A DNA stretch of 64,000 nucleotides from an uncultured Ferrimonas sp. (GTDB lineage Bacteria > Pseudomonadota > Gammaproteobacteria > Enterobacterales > Shewanellaceae). Shown piece by piece: positions 25,751 through 36,698 of this stretch (position 1 is the first letter of the stretch; each line of letters begins with the position of its first letter). The DNA lies in the NCBI RefSeq assembly GCF_947489035.1, contig NZ_CANLCI010000024.1, positions 1 through 64,000 of the forward strand, in the 5' to 3' direction. The notes under the pieces were generated by a model. It did no database searches and was not told the DNA's origin. It saw only the letters and a program-made list of their open reading frames with translations. The translations under genes and the position numbers were made by a program.

Positions 25751-28411
25751 CTAATCTTTCTTCTTGGCTTTGCTTTTCTTGGTTTGTTCTTCAATCCACT
25801 TGCTGCCGTCGTATTTAGCAACCCAACCGGTGGCTTTCCCGTCCACTTCAGAAGCAACGTATTGCTCCTTGGTTTTCCGGCTGAATTTCACCTGATACAA
25901 GTTACCTTCGTCGTCCTGCTCTGGGGCATCAGCCAAGTAATGGAACTTAGTGGAGATCCGATCGCGGAAGCGTTTCAACTCCGACACCTTAGGGGCGCGA
26001 GTTTCACGGCTTTTCGGGAAGGTGCTGGCCGCTAAGAACAAACCTGCAGCGCCATCACGCAAAATAAAGTGCGCGTCAGACTTCTCGCAAGGCAGCTCTG
26101 GCAGCGCGACGGGATCTTCCTTCGGCGGCGCAACCTCACCGCTCTTAAGCAGCTTACGGGTGTTCTTGCACTCTTTTTCATTGGTATCGGTACAAGCGAA
26201 GTACTTACCAAAGCGACCGTCGCGCAGTTCCATGTCGGCACCACAGCGTTCACACTCGATCAGCGGGCCATCGTACCCCTTGATCTTAAAGGTGCCCTTC
26301 TCCACTTCGTAGCCATCGCAGGTTGGGTTGTTACCACACACGTACAACTTGCGGGTTTCATCCACCAGGTAGCTGTCCATGGTGCTGCCACACTTGCCGC
26401 AACGCTGCATGGTGATCAGCGCTTTCGCTTCCTGATCGTCCGTAACCGCTTCCGCTTCTTCGCCCGACGTTAGGTTGATGGTGGTTTTACAACGCTCCTT
26501 CGGCGGCAGCGCATAACCGCTACACCCTAAGAAGACGCCGGTGGTGGCGGTACGAATGCCCATTGGCCGTTCACAGGTTGGGCACGGGATGTCGGTTTCC
26601 ACCATCTGGTTCGGGCGCATGCCCCCTTCCAGCTCATCCAGCTCAGCCTTGGTGATGTTACCGGTTAGGTCATCGTAGAAACCGTCCAGTACCCCTTTCC
26701 AGCTCAGCGTACCTTGGGCGATCTTATCCAAGGTCGCTTCCATACCGGCGGTAAAGTCGTAGCTCATCAGTTCATCGAAGTTTTCGACCAACCGATCCGT
26801 CACGATTTCGCCCATCTTCTCGGTGAAGAAACGACGGTTTTCTACCCGTACGTAACCACGATCTTGAATGGTGCCGATAATGGCAGCGTAGGTCGATGGA
26901 CGGCCAATGCCACGTTTTTCCAGCTCTTTCACCAACGAGGCTTCGTTAAAACGAGCCACTGGCTTGGTAAAGTGCTGTTTCGGATCCAGTTGTTGCAATT
27001 GCAACGCTTCACCCACGGTCACCGGTGGCAGGGTTTTGTCTTCGTCACCCTTACGGCCAACCGGTGGCTGCGCACGGGTCCAACCATCAAACACTAAGAT
27101 CCGGCCTTTGGCTTTCAATTCGTATTCGCCCGCCGTTGCCGTAACAGTGGTGGAGTCGTACTTAGCCGGCACCATCTGACACGCCACAAATTGACGCCAG
27201 ATCAGTTCGTACAGACGCTGAGCGTCGCGCTCCATGGTCGACAGCGTTGACGCTTTGACGGACACATCGGATGGACGGATCGCTTCGTGCGCCTCTTGCG
27301 CGCCCTCTTTCGAGCCATAACGCAGTGGGTTTTCCGGCAGGTAGTTGTTGCCGTACTCATCGCCAATAAAGCCACGTACCGCTTCAACCGCTTCGTTGCT
27401 TAAGTTGGTGGAATCGGTACGCATGTAGGTGATGTAACCGCCTTCGTACAAGCGCTGCGCTAAGGTCATGGTTTTCTTCACCCCAAAGCCCAAACGGGTA
27501 CTCGCCGCTTGCTGCAAGGTTGAGGTGATGTATGGGGCAGACGGTTTGCTTGAGCTTGGCTTGTCTTCGCGCTTGCTGATGGTGTAGCTGGCGCCTTGTA
27601 GCGCGGCCAGTACGGCATCGGTTTGCTCTTTGTTAACCAGCTTCAGCGCTTGGCCTTGGTGGCGAGCCACCTCCATCCGCAACGCAGTACCTGAAGCGGC
27701 ATTCAGATCCGCATGCACATCCCAGAACTCTTCGGGCACAAAGGCACGGATCTGGCGTTCGCGTTCAACCACTAGGCGTACGGCAACCGACTGCACTCGA
27801 CCCGCAGACAAGCCACGAGCCAGTTTCTTCCACAGCAATGGCGAGACGGTAAAGCCCACAACGCGATCCAGGAAACGCCGGGTTTGCTGGGCGTTAACTC
27901 GATCAATGTTCAGGTGCAGTGGCTCAGCGAACGCTTCTTTAATCGCGGTTTTGGTAATTTCGTTAAACACCACTCGACGGTACCGCTCGGGTTCGCCGCC
28001 AATCACCTCTTGCAGGTGCCAGGCGATCGCTTCCCCTTCGCGGTCCAAATCCGTTGCGAGATAGATGGTGTCGGCTTTTTCAGCCAGCGTTTGCAGCTCT
28101 TTAACGACCTTTTCTTTGCCAGGCAGTACTTGATAATTGGCTGCCCAATCGCTTTTAGGGTTGATCCCCATGCGGGTGATCAACGCTTGGTAGTCGCGCT
28201 CTTGTTTGTATTTCGCTTTCTCTTCGGGGGCCATTTTACGCACTTCGGCTGCAGTCTTAGCAGGCGCAGAGCGCGTATTTGATTGACTGGCCGACGTTGG
28301 CAAGTCACGAATGTGGCCCACGGAAGACTTCACGACAAAATCTTTGCCGAGATATTTGTTGATGGTCTTCGCCTTTGCTGGCGACTCCACAATTACCAAA
28401 GATTTTCCCAT
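25751..28411 (-). CDS. topA: DNA topoisomerase I
   Basis: 886 residues; relaxes negative supercoils by a type IA mechanism. The Toprim domain ([18 protein letters not shown] ... [11 protein letters not shown]), the active-site Tyr in [13 protein letters not shown], and PSTYA ([21 protein letters not shown]) are all visible. Three C-terminal zinc-finger modules follow: CPTCERP...[12 protein letters not shown]...CGNNPTC and CERCGADME...CKNTRK. A basic Lys-rich tail ends KKSKAKKKD. Position next to cysB is conserved. Confidence 0.97.
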   Translation of the reverse strand: MGKSLVIVESPAKAKTINKYLGKDFVVKSSVGHIRDLPTSASQSNTRSAPAKTAAEVRKMAPEEKAKYKQERDYQALITRMGINPKSDWAANYQVLPGKEKVVKELQTLAEKADTIYLATDLDREGEAIAWHLQEVIGGEPERYRRVVFNEITKTAIKEAFAEPLHLNIDRVNAQQTRRFLDRVVGFTVSPLLWKKLARGLSAGRVQSVAVRLVVERERQIRAFVPEEFWDVHADLNAASGTALRMEVARHQGQALKLVNKEQTDAVLAALQGASYTISKREDKPSSSKPSAPYITSTLQQAASTRLGFGVKKTMTLAQRLYEGGYITYMRTDSTNLSNEAVEAVRGFIGDEYGNNYLPENPLRYGSKEGAQEAHEAIRPSDVSVKASTLSTMERDAQRLYELIWRQFVACQMVPAKYDSTTVTATAGEYELKAKGRILVFDGWTRAQPPVGRKGDEDKTLPPVTVGEALQLQQLDPKQHFTKPVARFNEASLVKELEKRGIGRPSTYAAIIGTIQDRGYVRVENRRFFTEKMGEIVTDRLVENFDELMSYDFTAGMEATLDKIAQGTLSWKGVLDGFYDDLTGNITKAELDELEGGMRPNQMVETDIPCPTCERPMGIRTATTGVFLGCSGYALPPKERCKTTINLTSGEEAEAVTDDQEAKALITMQRCGKCGSTMDSYLVDETRKLYVCGNNPTCDGYEVEKGTFKIKGYDGPLIECERCGADMELRDGRFGKYFACTDTNEKECKNTRKLLKSGEVAPPKEDPVALPELPCEKSDAHFILRDGAAGLFLAASTFPKSRETRAPKVSELKRFRDRISTKFHYLADAPEQDDEGNLYQVKFSRKTKEQYVASEVDGKATGWVAKYDGSKWIEEQTKKSKAKKKD

Positions 28412-28625
28412 GGGGTGGTTTGAACCTTATTGAACGCGTTGGGGAAGAAAAATTGGCTCCATATATAGAGGTACTGAGGCCGAGTTTCAAGCCTAGCCCG
28501 TTTATGAACCAACCACTTAGCTAATTTTTGGTCAACCTAATTTATTTTCGCGACTGAAAACGCAATTGCTCAAACTACTAATGCATCAATGCCATACATG
28601 CAAGTAATAGTTATGCACTTGTTGC

Positions 28626-28644
28626 TGTGGCACGCCGTGTGCCA
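28626..28644. promoter_or_regulatory. palindromic operator candidate upstream of astB
   Basis: GTGGCACGCCGTGTGCCAC has 7-bp inverted arms and ends just before the -35 hexamer of the astB promoter. It does not resemble an ArgR box. The regulator is unknown. Confidence 0.4.
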
Positions 28645-28646
28645 CG

Positions 28647-28674
28647 CTTGAGGCCGCAAAAACAACCTTTATAC
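28647..28674 (+). promoter_or_regulatory. sigma-70 promoter of astB
   Basis: -35 TTGAGG (28647-28652), 16-bp spacer, -10 TATACT (28669-28674), about 65 bp before the astB ATG, which has an excellent AAAGGAGGG site. Confidence 0.55.
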
Positions 28675-28745
28675 TGAGCCAACTCAAATCCAGACGATAC
28701 AGATCATATTCTGTGCTCTAGCGCCTAATCCAAAGGAGGGATTGC

Positions 28746-30080
28746 ATGCATCTTGAAGCAAATTTTGATGGTTTGGTTGGCCCAAGCCACAACTATGCTG
28801 GCCTGTCTGTGGGCAATTTGGCCTCACAGAACCACGCTAACGCCAAGTCAAACCCAAAGGCCGCTGCGCTACAAGGCTTAGACAAAATGCTGGCTCTGCA
28901 CGATTTAGGCATGATGCAGGGGATCTTAGCACCGCAGTCTCGCCCTGATCTTACCAGCCTGCGGCAAATGGGCTTTCACGGCAGCAATGCCGACGTCTTG
29001 GCCAAAGCCCACCAACAGGCGCCACAACTGCTGGCCGCTTGCTATTCCGCCAGCAGCATGTGGAGCGCCAACGCCGCCACGGTATCGCCCAGTGTCGATA
29101 GCGCAGACAACAAGGTGCATTTCACCCCAGCCAATTTGGTCAACAAGCTGCATCGTGCCATTGAACATGAGCAAACCGGGCGCACCTTACAGGCGGTTTT
29201 CAATGACGACAACCACTTTGTGCACCATTCGGCCTTACCCAGCCACGACGCTTTAGGGGATGAAGGCGCTGCCAACCATACTCGTTTGTGCCGTGACTAT
29301 GGCGAACGGGGGTTGCAACTGTTCGTGTATGGCAAATCCGCCTATGACGTCAGTAAACCGCAACCCCAACGCTTTCCCGCTCGGCAAACTCTAGAGGCCA
29401 GCCAAGCAGTTGCTCGTTTGCACCAACTGGATGGCAAACACACGCTGTTTTTACAGCAAAATCCCGCCATCATCGATCAAGGGGTGTTCCACAACGATGT
29501 GATTGCGGTTGGTAATCACAATATGCTGTTTTGTCACCAACAAGCGTTTTTAAATCAAAGCCAAGCCTTAGATAAAGTGAAAAACGCCTTCGGCGACAGC
29601 CCACTATATATAGAGCAAGTCAGCACCGAAGAAGTCAGCATTGAGCAAGCGGTAAAAAGCTATCTGTTCAACACCCAAATTATCACTTTAAGCAACGGTG
29701 AAATGGCGCTGATCGCCCCCACCGAATGTTTAGAGCAACCGCAAGTCGCGGCTTATTTAGCGGATCTGCCCAATCGTAACCAGCCGATCCGCAAGGTGCA
29801 TTTCTTTGATGTAAAACAAAGCATGCAAAACGGCGGCGGGCCGGCGTGTTTGCGCTTACGTGTGGCGCTCTCAGCCCAAGAACAAAGTGCGGTAAACCAG
29901 CACTGCGTCATGAATGCCGCTAAGCATCAGCAATTAAGTCAGTGGGTTAACAAACACTACCGCGATCAGCTCAGCTTTGATGATCTGCGTGATGAAGCCC
30001 TGCTAACGGAAAACCAAACCGCACTGGATGAGCTCACCCAACTGCTGCAGCTGGGCAGCATCTACCCGTTCCAGCGCTAG
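28746..30080 (+). CDS. astB: N-succinylarginine dihydrolase
   Basis: Second enzyme of the arginine succinyltransferase pathway: N2-succinylarginine to N2-succinylornithine, CO2 and ammonia. 444 residues, normal length. Motifs are the N terminus [43 protein letters not shown] with the catalytic His, and [13 protein letters not shown] with the catalytic Cys near the end. AAAGGAGGG precedes the ATG. Unlike in enterobacteria, none of astA, astC, astD or astE is adjacent, so the gene stands alone with its own promoter and terminator. Confidence 0.96.
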   Translation: MHLEANFDGLVGPSHNYAGLSVGNLASQNHANAKSNPKAAALQGLDKMLALHDLGMMQGILAPQSRPDLTSLRQMGFHGSNADVLAKAHQQAPQLLAACYSASSMWSANAATVSPSVDSADNKVHFTPANLVNKLHRAIEHEQTGRTLQAVFNDDNHFVHHSALPSHDALGDEGAANHTRLCRDYGERGLQLFVYGKSAYDVSKPQPQRFPARQTLEASQAVARLHQLDGKHTLFLQQNPAIIDQGVFHNDVIAVGNHNMLFCHQQAFLNQSQALDKVKNAFGDSPLYIEQVSTEEVSIEQAVKSYLFNTQIITLSNGEMALIAPTECLEQPQVAAYLADLPNRNQPIRKVHFFDVKQSMQNGGGPACLRLRVALSAQEQSAVNQHCVMNAAKHQQLSQWVNKHYRDQLSFDDLRDEALLTENQTALDELTQLLQLGSIYPFQR

Positions 30081-30144
30081 TTTTTGCAGAGCGGCACCAA
30101 CCGTTACGGCAAGCGCCGCGTCAGTTGCCGCACAAGCCCAAACA

Positions 30145-30172
30145 AATCAGCCCAGCAGATGCTGGGCTGATT
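30145..30172 (+). terminator. terminator after astB
   Basis: AATCAGCCCAGCA / TGCTGGGCTGATT perfect 13-bp stem with a GA loop. The T-run is short. Confidence 0.65.
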
Positions 30173-30301
30173 CGTTTGGACGCAGAAACTGGTTTCCATC
30201 GGTGCTGGTTGGCTCGCCGTGCTTAGCTGCGGCTCTGGCAGCGCCCGAACCAAGGTCATTGCAACAGCGCCAGTTAGCGAAGAAAAAAGAAGAAAGCCAA
30301 C

Positions 30302-30328
30302 AAAAAGGCCAGCAAATGCTGGCCTTTT
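30302..30328 (-). terminator. terminator after the Ig-repeat lipoprotein gene
   Basis: AAAAGGCCAGCA / TGCTGGCCTTTT stem with A- and T-runs; serves the minus-strand gene ending at 30346 and also back-stops astB. Confidence 0.9.
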
Positions 30329-30345
30329 CCTATCAATGCAACACC

Positions 30346-33300
30346 TTAGCCTGCATCCAGTACCGGCATACCATAAGTGCGTGCTGCGCCCTTTGGCGTT
30401 TTCACGGTAATGGTTAAAGTACCCTCTGTTTTACCATTTGGCTCAGTTTCCTGCTCCACAGTAAAGACATAAGCCGATGGGCGATCTGCCGAGGTGTTTG
30501 GAAACGCGTATGATTCACCAATCACCAACACCCCGTTAGAAGTTGCTGCAGTGATGCTGGTACCAACCGGCAGTGGGTTGTTGTTCACATCCGTCAAATA
30601 CAACACCACGGTACGGCTGGCATCGGTAATCAAGTTGATCTGAGCCCCGTTGAGTATCGCATACGGCGCATCAGAGAAAGCCAGCTTACCCTGTGGCGAG
30701 CTGCCTGCCATCACAATGGCTAAATTACGGCTCACATTCAGGTGAGCGTAGTTATCATCTAAGCCCGTATCCGAACAAGCAGCGCTGGACGCGGCATCGC
30801 ACAATAAGCCGGTGTAGAGGCCATCAGCAGCGGTGAAGTCATCGCTCAAATCAAAGTCGGTGAACTCTTCCGTAACCGCGCCAGCAGGAACTGCACCGCT
30901 CGGATTTGCACCCGTTGCATCAAAGTTACGGTAGACGCCATCTTCGTTGTCATCGCGGAACGCTTCAGACAAGTCACCAAAGGGTTCGCCCGCATCAAAC
31001 TGACCGTTACCGTTCAAATCAATAAAGCTTTCTTCACCAATGGCGTAAGCCATCACTGTGGCTCGACCCGGTAAGGCTTTATCATCAAAGCCACTGCCAT
31101 TGAAATCCAAGCGTGATGGACCAACGGTCGGATCGATACAAGGAGGCGCAGTGCTGCCAAGGTTATCGGCTACCGAACAAACCGCACCAACACCATCAAA
31201 TGGACGAGGGTCTTGGCTACGCCATTCAACGGAACAGGCGCCATTGATGGTGGTACACGTAGGATCGACCGCACCGCCCTCTGTAACAAAGCTAACTGTT
31301 GTGCCATCGGGCACCGGATTATTGAAATGATCCGCCGCTAAGATATTGATGGACGACACTTCACCATCAAACTGCAGGCCTTCTGGGTTAAACACCGACG
31401 CCGACATCGAGAAACTGTTGTTGTCGGCTAACCCTGTGCTGATCACCAGTTCATCTGAAACATTAGAGATGTTATTGGTGCCATCGCTCCACAGCGCAAA
31501 TACTTTCACTGGCGTTGGCACAGAGCCCGCTTTCACCGTAACGCTGACCATCCCTTCAGCATCGGTATAACCCGAGGCATATTTGGTGAGATCCGCACCC
31601 GCCGGAATGTTGCTGCAGCTCGCAATATCATCACCGACAGGGCTTGGGGTCAGTTCAATCCCGCCAACATCAGTGGCTAACTCAAAACACAGCAGCTCTT
31701 GCGTTGCTGCGGCCGCGGTTTCATCCAGCAGTTTAAAGGTCACCACACCGGTTTCGCTACGGCTACCGGTACCACCAATGCCGCCACTGCTTTTAAGAGC
31801 CAAAAGGCTTGGCACGGCAGAAACGTATTGAATTGAACCAACCTTCGCACCGGTAACGTCGATGCTGACATCACCCGTTACGTTGGTGCCACCGGTTTGC
31901 GCCGAAGCTGTAACGCGGTCTGTACCATTACACCCATTGGCACGGTAAGTGGCGTAGGCAATGCCACCAATGGTGTTTACTGGCGTATCAACCACCGCAG
32001 TGCCGGCCACAATACAATCGGAAGACAGTTCAATCGCAAAGGGTTGATCAAGCGCTAAGCTGCCGTCGGGGTTTTGCACCTGCACTTCAATGATGGTGCT
32101 GCCGCCCGCTGGCAGGTTGTTACTGCCGATCTGAGCGCTTACCTGCAAATTCACATCAACACGGCCAATTTCAAAGGCCTTGCTCGCACTTTGGCCACTG
32201 ACGGATACCGTAACTTCACCGGCACCCACATCACCATTAGCAAACAGATCCAAAATGGCACGACCGTTGTCATCGGTTACCGCAGTACCGGCGGATGGGC
32301 TGATCCCACCAAGAGTGGTGCTGGCCAAGACTAAAGTTTGCGTTAACGGTTGGCTGCTGCCTGCCTGAGTAACCTGCATACCAATGATGCCGGACTCAGT
32401 ATTCGTGATGTTGTCAGTAACGGTACAGGCTTCAAAGTTACGCGTGGCGCGGTCCCAACCTGAGGCATTATTACAGTTGTAAATTTCAAAGGTAATTTCC
32501 GGTACCAAGGTACCCGGGTCAATCACATCCCCTAAGGTGATAAAACCAATGGTCGAGGTTGCCCCGCCCACATTCGCCACCACTTCACCGGCACCTTCAA
32601 CGCTACCGGCTTGCAAAACAATGGTAGCAACGCCGTTGCTGTCGGTTAAGGCGGTGCCCGTAGCTGGAATAAAGTTACCCAAGGTGCTGGTAAAGCTAAC
32701 CACTTTGCCTGCTAACGGCTGTTGCTGGCTGTTACGAACCTGCACCTCAAAGTAGCCAGGCTGGGTTTCTGAAATGGTGCTGTTGGTGATCGGGCTGCCA
32801 CCAACGCCATCCAGCAAGGTGATCTCAATCAGGTTATCTTGCCCCCCCGCTTGCTCTGGCGCATCGCCCGCGGTTTGGAATACCACGTCTTGCTGATAGC
32901 TAACATTATTAAAGACAAATGAAGCCGTCGCAGTGGATGCACCCGCTTGATCCCCTGGTAATAATGTGACTTCCGCAACGCCGCTGGCGTCGGTGACCGC
33001 AGTGCCCAACGATGGGTTAATCACACCAACGGGTGAGGTTGAGAACTGCACTAAGGCATTACTGATGGGCTGTCCTTGCATCATCAGCGTGGCTTTTAAT
33101 TTACCCGGCGTAGCTTGTGCCACGGTATCTAAGCTATCGCCATTAATATCTTCCAGCACCAAGCTCAGCTCTGGCGTCACATCCACAAGCACCACATCAA
33201 AGGTGGCTTGCTGGGTTAATGTCGAGCTATCGCCGTATATATAAGTGGCGGTTAAAGTGCCAGCACCAGCGGCACTGCCGGCTTGCAGCTCAATAACAGC

Positions 33301-33942
33301 ACTGCCGTTAGCGTCGGTTAATTTAGATGGGCGATCCAGCACACCAAAATTGTCTACGGTAAAACTCACGACCTTGCCAATAACCGGAGTGCCTTCAAGG
33401 CTGACCGTCGCCATCACTTGCAGTGGCGCATCGGTACGCACCACGTTATCAACACTGCCACTGCCGTTTAGCAGCGATAGGGTCATCACCGGGATCGCGC
33501 CGCCCGTTGTGCCATCGACTTCCACGCCGTAATCAATCTCGACGCTGATCGCACCAGAACCGCTTACGTTGGCAGTAATGGTGCCGGCACCAGAGCTGTC
33601 ACCGGCGCTGATCTGAATCGCTGCGATCCCGTCATCGTCGGTCAGTTTACTGTCTGGGCTGAGAACACCAGGTCCAGAGTTGCTGAAGCTGATGGTTTTG
33701 CCTTTAACGATAGAGCCGTCATCTTTTAACAATGCTTGCAGTTGCAACGGTGAACTGTTGGTCGCTACATTGGCCGCATCGCCAGCACTATTAACAAGCG
33801 TTAATTCCAAAGTATACTTTGGCGTATCTGGGGTTCCTCCCCCACCAGAATTGCCCGATTCAAGGCCACCGCCACCACCGCTGCATGCAGTCAAAAATAT
33901 GGCGAACAACAGGGTTAGGAAACCCCTAAGGAAATAACTCAT
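30346..33942 (-). CDS. large surface lipoprotein with bacterial Ig-like repeats
   Basis: 1198 residues from the ATG at 33942, which has GGAG six bases upstream; an ATG four codons earlier lacks one. A lipoprotein signal ends in the lipobox LTAC, followed by a Gly/Ser linker (SGGGGGLESGNSGGGG). Five successive Ig-like (Big_1/invasin type) units of about 105 residues are marked by recurring LTDDDGIAAIQ..., LTDANGSAVIEL, VTDASGVAEVTL, LTDSNGVATIVL and VTDDNGRAILDL segments. The last third is less repetitive and holds a DLNGNGQFDAGEPF loop like a calcium site and several Cys pairs. Likely outer-membrane, extracellular adhesion or matrix protein. Role unknown. Confidence 0.85.
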   Translation of the reverse strand: MSYFLRGFLTLLFAIFLTACSGGGGGLESGNSGGGGTPDTPKYTLELTLVNSAGDAANVATNSSPLQLQALLKDDGSIVKGKTISFSNSGPGVLSPDSKLTDDDGIAAIQISAGDSSGAGTITANVSGSGAISVEIDYGVEVDGTTGGAIPVMTLSLLNGSGSVDNVVRTDAPLQVMATVSLEGTPVIGKVVSFTVDNFGVLDRPSKLTDANGSAVIELQAGSAAGAGTLTATYIYGDSSTLTQQATFDVVLVDVTPELSLVLEDINGDSLDTVAQATPGKLKATLMMQGQPISNALVQFSTSPVGVINPSLGTAVTDASGVAEVTLLPGDQAGASTATASFVFNNVSYQQDVVFQTAGDAPEQAGGQDNLIEITLLDGVGGSPITNSTISETQPGYFEVQVRNSQQQPLAGKVVSFTSTLGNFIPATGTALTDSNGVATIVLQAGSVEGAGEVVANVGGATSTIGFITLGDVIDPGTLVPEITFEIYNCNNASGWDRATRNFEACTVTDNITNTESGIIGMQVTQAGSSQPLTQTLVLASTTLGGISPSAGTAVTDDNGRAILDLFANGDVGAGEVTVSVSGQSASKAFEIGRVDVNLQVSAQIGSNNLPAGGSTIIEVQVQNPDGSLALDQPFAIELSSDCIVAGTAVVDTPVNTIGGIAYATYRANGCNGTDRVTASAQTGGTNVTGDVSIDVTGAKVGSIQYVSAVPSLLALKSSGGIGGTGSRSETGVVTFKLLDETAAAATQELLCFELATDVGGIELTPSPVGDDIASCSNIPAGADLTKYASGYTDAEGMVSVTVKAGSVPTPVKVFALWSDGTNNISNVSDELVISTGLADNNSFSMSASVFNPEGLQFDGEVSSINILAADHFNNPVPDGTTVSFVTEGGAVDPTCTTINGACSVEWRSQDPRPFDGVGAVCSVADNLGSTAPPCIDPTVGPSRLDFNGSGFDDKALPGRATVMAYAIGEESFIDLNGNGQFDAGEPFGDLSEAFRDDNEDGVYRNFDATGANPSGAVPAGAVTEEFTDFDLSDDFTAADGLYTGLLCDAASSAACSDTGLDDNYAHLNVSRNLAIVMAGSSPQGKLAFSDAPYAILNGAQINLITDASRTVVLYLTDVNNNPLPVGTSITAATSNGVLVIGESYAFPNTSADRPSAYVFTVEQETEPNGKTEGTLTITVKTPKGAARTYGMPVLDAG

Positions 33943-34159
33943 TGACGACTCCATGTCACAATTTTAAAAAGTCTACGCAGCGGGTAACTTAACACCCAAT
34001 AACGACAACCTCATCAATTTTCAGTAAATCTCATTCATCTGCAACAAAAATTCAATATTTCACCTCAAAGTTATACATTAAGGCCCTTTTTTGTTGGGCT
34101 ACCTTCTTGTTAGGCTTAGCTGCACTAAAAATAAAGATAATGATTATGAAGGAAGTTGT

Positions 34160-35446
34160 ATGAGCGAAGTTAAATCGGGAAAGCTAGGTTTAACAACCAA
34201 GATCCTGCTAGGTATGTTCCTTGGCGCAGCCATTGGTTTTGTACTGAGGTTTTCCGCAGGTGAAGCCCAATGGGTTAGCGATTATTTCACCAATGGCGTT
34301 TTTGATGTTATCGGCGGCTTGTTTGTCTCCGCCCTGCGAATGCTGGTGGTCCCGTTAGTATTCGTATCATTAGTCTGTGGTACCGCCAGTTTGGCAGAGC
34401 CCTCCACCCTTGGCCGCATTGGCGGCAAGACCCTTGCGCTGTATTTGTTCACGACCGCCGTGGCCATTTCATTGGCACTGGGTGCTGCGCTGCTGTTCCA
34501 ACCTGGCGATCCGATCATGCAGGCCGCTGCGGTTGGGTTTGAAGCCAAAACCGCCCCAAGCCTAGCCGATGTACTGATTGGCTTAGTACCACGTAACCCA
34601 CTGGCAGCCATGGCCGAAGGCAACATGCTGCAGATCATTGTGTTCTCGGTGCTGTTTGGTTACTGCATCGCCCAGCTGGGTGAAAAAGCCGCCACCGTAC
34701 GTCGCTTCTTCAACGAGCTTGACGACGTAATGATGAATCTGGTGAACGTGGTCATGTGGTTTGCCCCATTTGGTGTGTTTGGCCTGATCGCGAAGATGTC
34801 GCTGACATTAGATCTGGCTGCATTTGGTTCTGTGATTAAGTACTTCTTCTTAGTACTGGCAGTGTTGTTTGTGCACGCACTGGTGGTGTACCCAATGTTG
34901 CTCACCACCTTAAGCGGCTTAAACCCAATCACCTTCTTGAAAAAGATGGGCAACGTACAGATGTTTGCCTTCTCCACCGCCAGCTCTGCCGCCACGCTGC
35001 CGGTCACCATGGAGAACGCCAACCACAACTTAGGGGTGGGCACTCGCGTTAGCTCGTTCACCTTGCCGTTGGGCGCTACCGTGAACATGGATGGCACCGC
35101 CATTATGCAAGGTGTCGCCACCGTATTTATCGCGCAGGTGTTCAGTGTTGATCTGACCGCCACCGACATGTTGATGGTTATCCTAACCGCCACCTTGGCG
35201 TCCATTGGTACTGCTGGCGTTCCTGGGGTGGGCCTGATCATGCTGGCGATGGTGCTGCAGCAGGTGAACCTACCAGTCGAAGGCATCGCCCTTATTTTGG
35301 GTGTGGATCGTCTGCTCGATATGGTGCGTACTGCGGTGAACGTAACCGGTGATACCGCGGTATCGCTAATTGTCGCCAACAGTGAGAACGATCTGGATAA
35401 AGAGGTCTTTAAAGATCCAGACGCACTGGACAAAGTAATTAGCTAA
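34160..35446 (+). CDS. dicarboxylate/amino acid:cation symporter (DAACS family)
   Basis: 428 residues from the ATG at 34160, which follows GAAGGAAG; the open frame starts 23 codons earlier without a ribosome site. Glutamate-transporter fold with eight helices and two re-entrant hairpins. The signatures FAFSTASSAATLPVTMENA (HP1 serine-rich tip), PLGATVNMDGTAIMQG (TM7 NMDGT) and ASIGTAGVPGVG (HP2) are all present. TM8 carries DRLLDMVRTAVNVTGD, the Asp/Arg pattern of glutamate/aspartate carriers, so an acidic amino acid is the likely substrate. Monocistronic. Confidence 0.95.
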   Translation: MSEVKSGKLGLTTKILLGMFLGAAIGFVLRFSAGEAQWVSDYFTNGVFDVIGGLFVSALRMLVVPLVFVSLVCGTASLAEPSTLGRIGGKTLALYLFTTAVAISLALGAALLFQPGDPIMQAAAVGFEAKTAPSLADVLIGLVPRNPLAAMAEGNMLQIIVFSVLFGYCIAQLGEKAATVRRFFNELDDVMMNLVNVVMWFAPFGVFGLIAKMSLTLDLAAFGSVIKYFFLVLAVLFVHALVVYPMLLTTLSGLNPITFLKKMGNVQMFAFSTASSAATLPVTMENANHNLGVGTRVSSFTLPLGATVNMDGTAIMQGVATVFIAQVFSVDLTATDMLMVILTATLASIGTAGVPGVGLIMLAMVLQQVNLPVEGIALILGVDRLLDMVRTAVNVTGDTAVSLIVANSENDLDKEVFKDPDALDKVIS

Positions 35447-35462
35447 GGCCTAATTAAGCGTA

Positions 35463-35499
35463 TAAAAAGGCCAGTCGCGGTTGCGGCTGGCCTTTTTTA
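35463..35499 (+). terminator. terminator after the DAACS symporter
   Basis: AAAAAGGCCAG / CTGGCCTTTTT stem around a 12-base loop, T-run on both sides; shared with nothing convergent until sohB. Confidence 0.85.
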
Positions 35500-35563
35500 T
35501 TGCTGCTTTCAGTTGTGACATGCGGGCAGTAAATCCGCCATCATCCAACTTTACGGGCGTCAG

Positions 35564-36601
35564 TTAACGCTTTATTTGCCCCAACTCCGCCAGCTTCATC
35601 ATGCTGCGTTCAATCACCGCTTCTGCGCCCTTGCCTAAGCGCTTAGCCAACGTCTGCTTCAGTTGGTATTGCAGCTGCAGAATCGGCTTATCCGTCTGCA
35701 TCAGGTAATCGTCTGATGTTTGAATCGCATCCACCAACCCCAGCTCTAGCGCTTGCTGCCCAAACCAGTGTTCACCGGTCGCAACTTTACTGATCTCCAG
35801 CTCCGGACGGTACTTGCTGACAAACTGCTTGAACAAGCCGTGGGTATGCTCCAGCTCTTGCTTGAATTTGGCGCGCGCTTCATCGCTGTTTTCCCCAAAC
35901 ATGGTAATGGTGCGCTTGTACTCACCAGCGGTGTGCATCTCAAAGTCGATGTCATTTTTCTTCAGTACTTTGCTGAAATTTGGCAGCTGAGCAATCACCC
36001 CGATAGAGCCTACAATCGCAAAAGGAGCGGCAATCACTTTATTGGCCACGCAGGCCATCATGTACCCGCCGCTGGCCGCCACTTTATCAACCGAGATGGT
36101 CATTGGGATCTGCGCCTGACGCACGCGATCAAGCTGGCTGGCCGCCAACCCATAGGCGTGCACCATACCGCCGCCACTTTCTACCCGCACCAGCAGTTCA
36201 TCTTGCGCTTCAGCCACCGTCAGTAACGCGGTGATCTCTTCACGCAGGTTGCTGACTTCAGCGGCATCGATCCCCGCTTTAAAATCAATCACAAACAAAC
36301 GGCCTTGGCGCGCATTGGCTTGGTCTTTGTGTTGTTCTTTATCCTGCTTGCGCTTCGCTTTCGCGGCCGCTTTGTCTGCTTTGGTCAGCGCTTTGAGTTG
36401 ATCGTCACTGAGCAGTTGCTGCTGCAATTGCGATTTATAATCTTCAAACTTATCGCTGATGTCATGCACGGTAAGGCTGCCCTTGTTGGCCTTACCGCTT
36501 TTGCTGCTGATCGCCGCAATGACTATCACCGCTGCGATGGCAACCACTAGCGTGATCGCTTTGGCTAAAAACAGTCCGTACTCAAATAGAAATTCCAACA
36601 T
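35564..36601 (-). CDS. sohB: SohB family S49 protease
   Basis: 345 residues. Inner-membrane serine protease of the signal peptide peptidase family. One N-terminal transmembrane helix (AITLVVAIAAVIVIAAIS) is followed by a charged linker rich in Lys, Ala and Gln (residues 75-97) and the ClpP-like domain. The nucleophile Ser is in DKVAASGGYMMACV and the general-base Lys in AGEYKRTIT; VESGGGMVHAYG forms the oxyanion strand. AGGAG precedes the ATG. Its place near yciK and topA is conserved with E. coli. Confidence 0.96.
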   Translation of the reverse strand: MLEFLFEYGLFLAKAITLVVAIAAVIVIAAISSKSGKANKGSLTVHDISDKFEDYKSQLQQQLLSDDQLKALTKADKAAAKAKRKQDKEQHKDQANARQGRLFVIDFKAGIDAAEVSNLREEITALLTVAEAQDELLVRVESGGGMVHAYGLAASQLDRVRQAQIPMTISVDKVAASGGYMMACVANKVIAAPFAIVGSIGVIAQLPNFSKVLKKNDIDFEMHTAGEYKRTITMFGENSDEARAKFKQELEHTHGLFKQFVSKYRPELEISKVATGEHWFGQQALELGLVDAIQTSDDYLMQTDKPILQLQYQLKQTLAKRLGKGAEAVIERSMMKLAELGQIKR

Positions 36602-36654
36602 ACTCTCCTGCGAATGGATTTTCGTTATAGCGTTGCCCGTTAGTGTATCGGATC

Positions 36655-36682
36655 AAAAAAGCCCGGCAACCGCCGGGCTTGA
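36655..36682 (-). terminator. terminator after the VolA-like lipase gene
   Basis: AAGCCCGGC / GCCGGGCTT stem with AACC loop, six T residues on the minus strand, between the lipase and sohB. Confidence 0.9.
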
Positions 36683-36698
36683 TTCGCGTGGTAATAAT

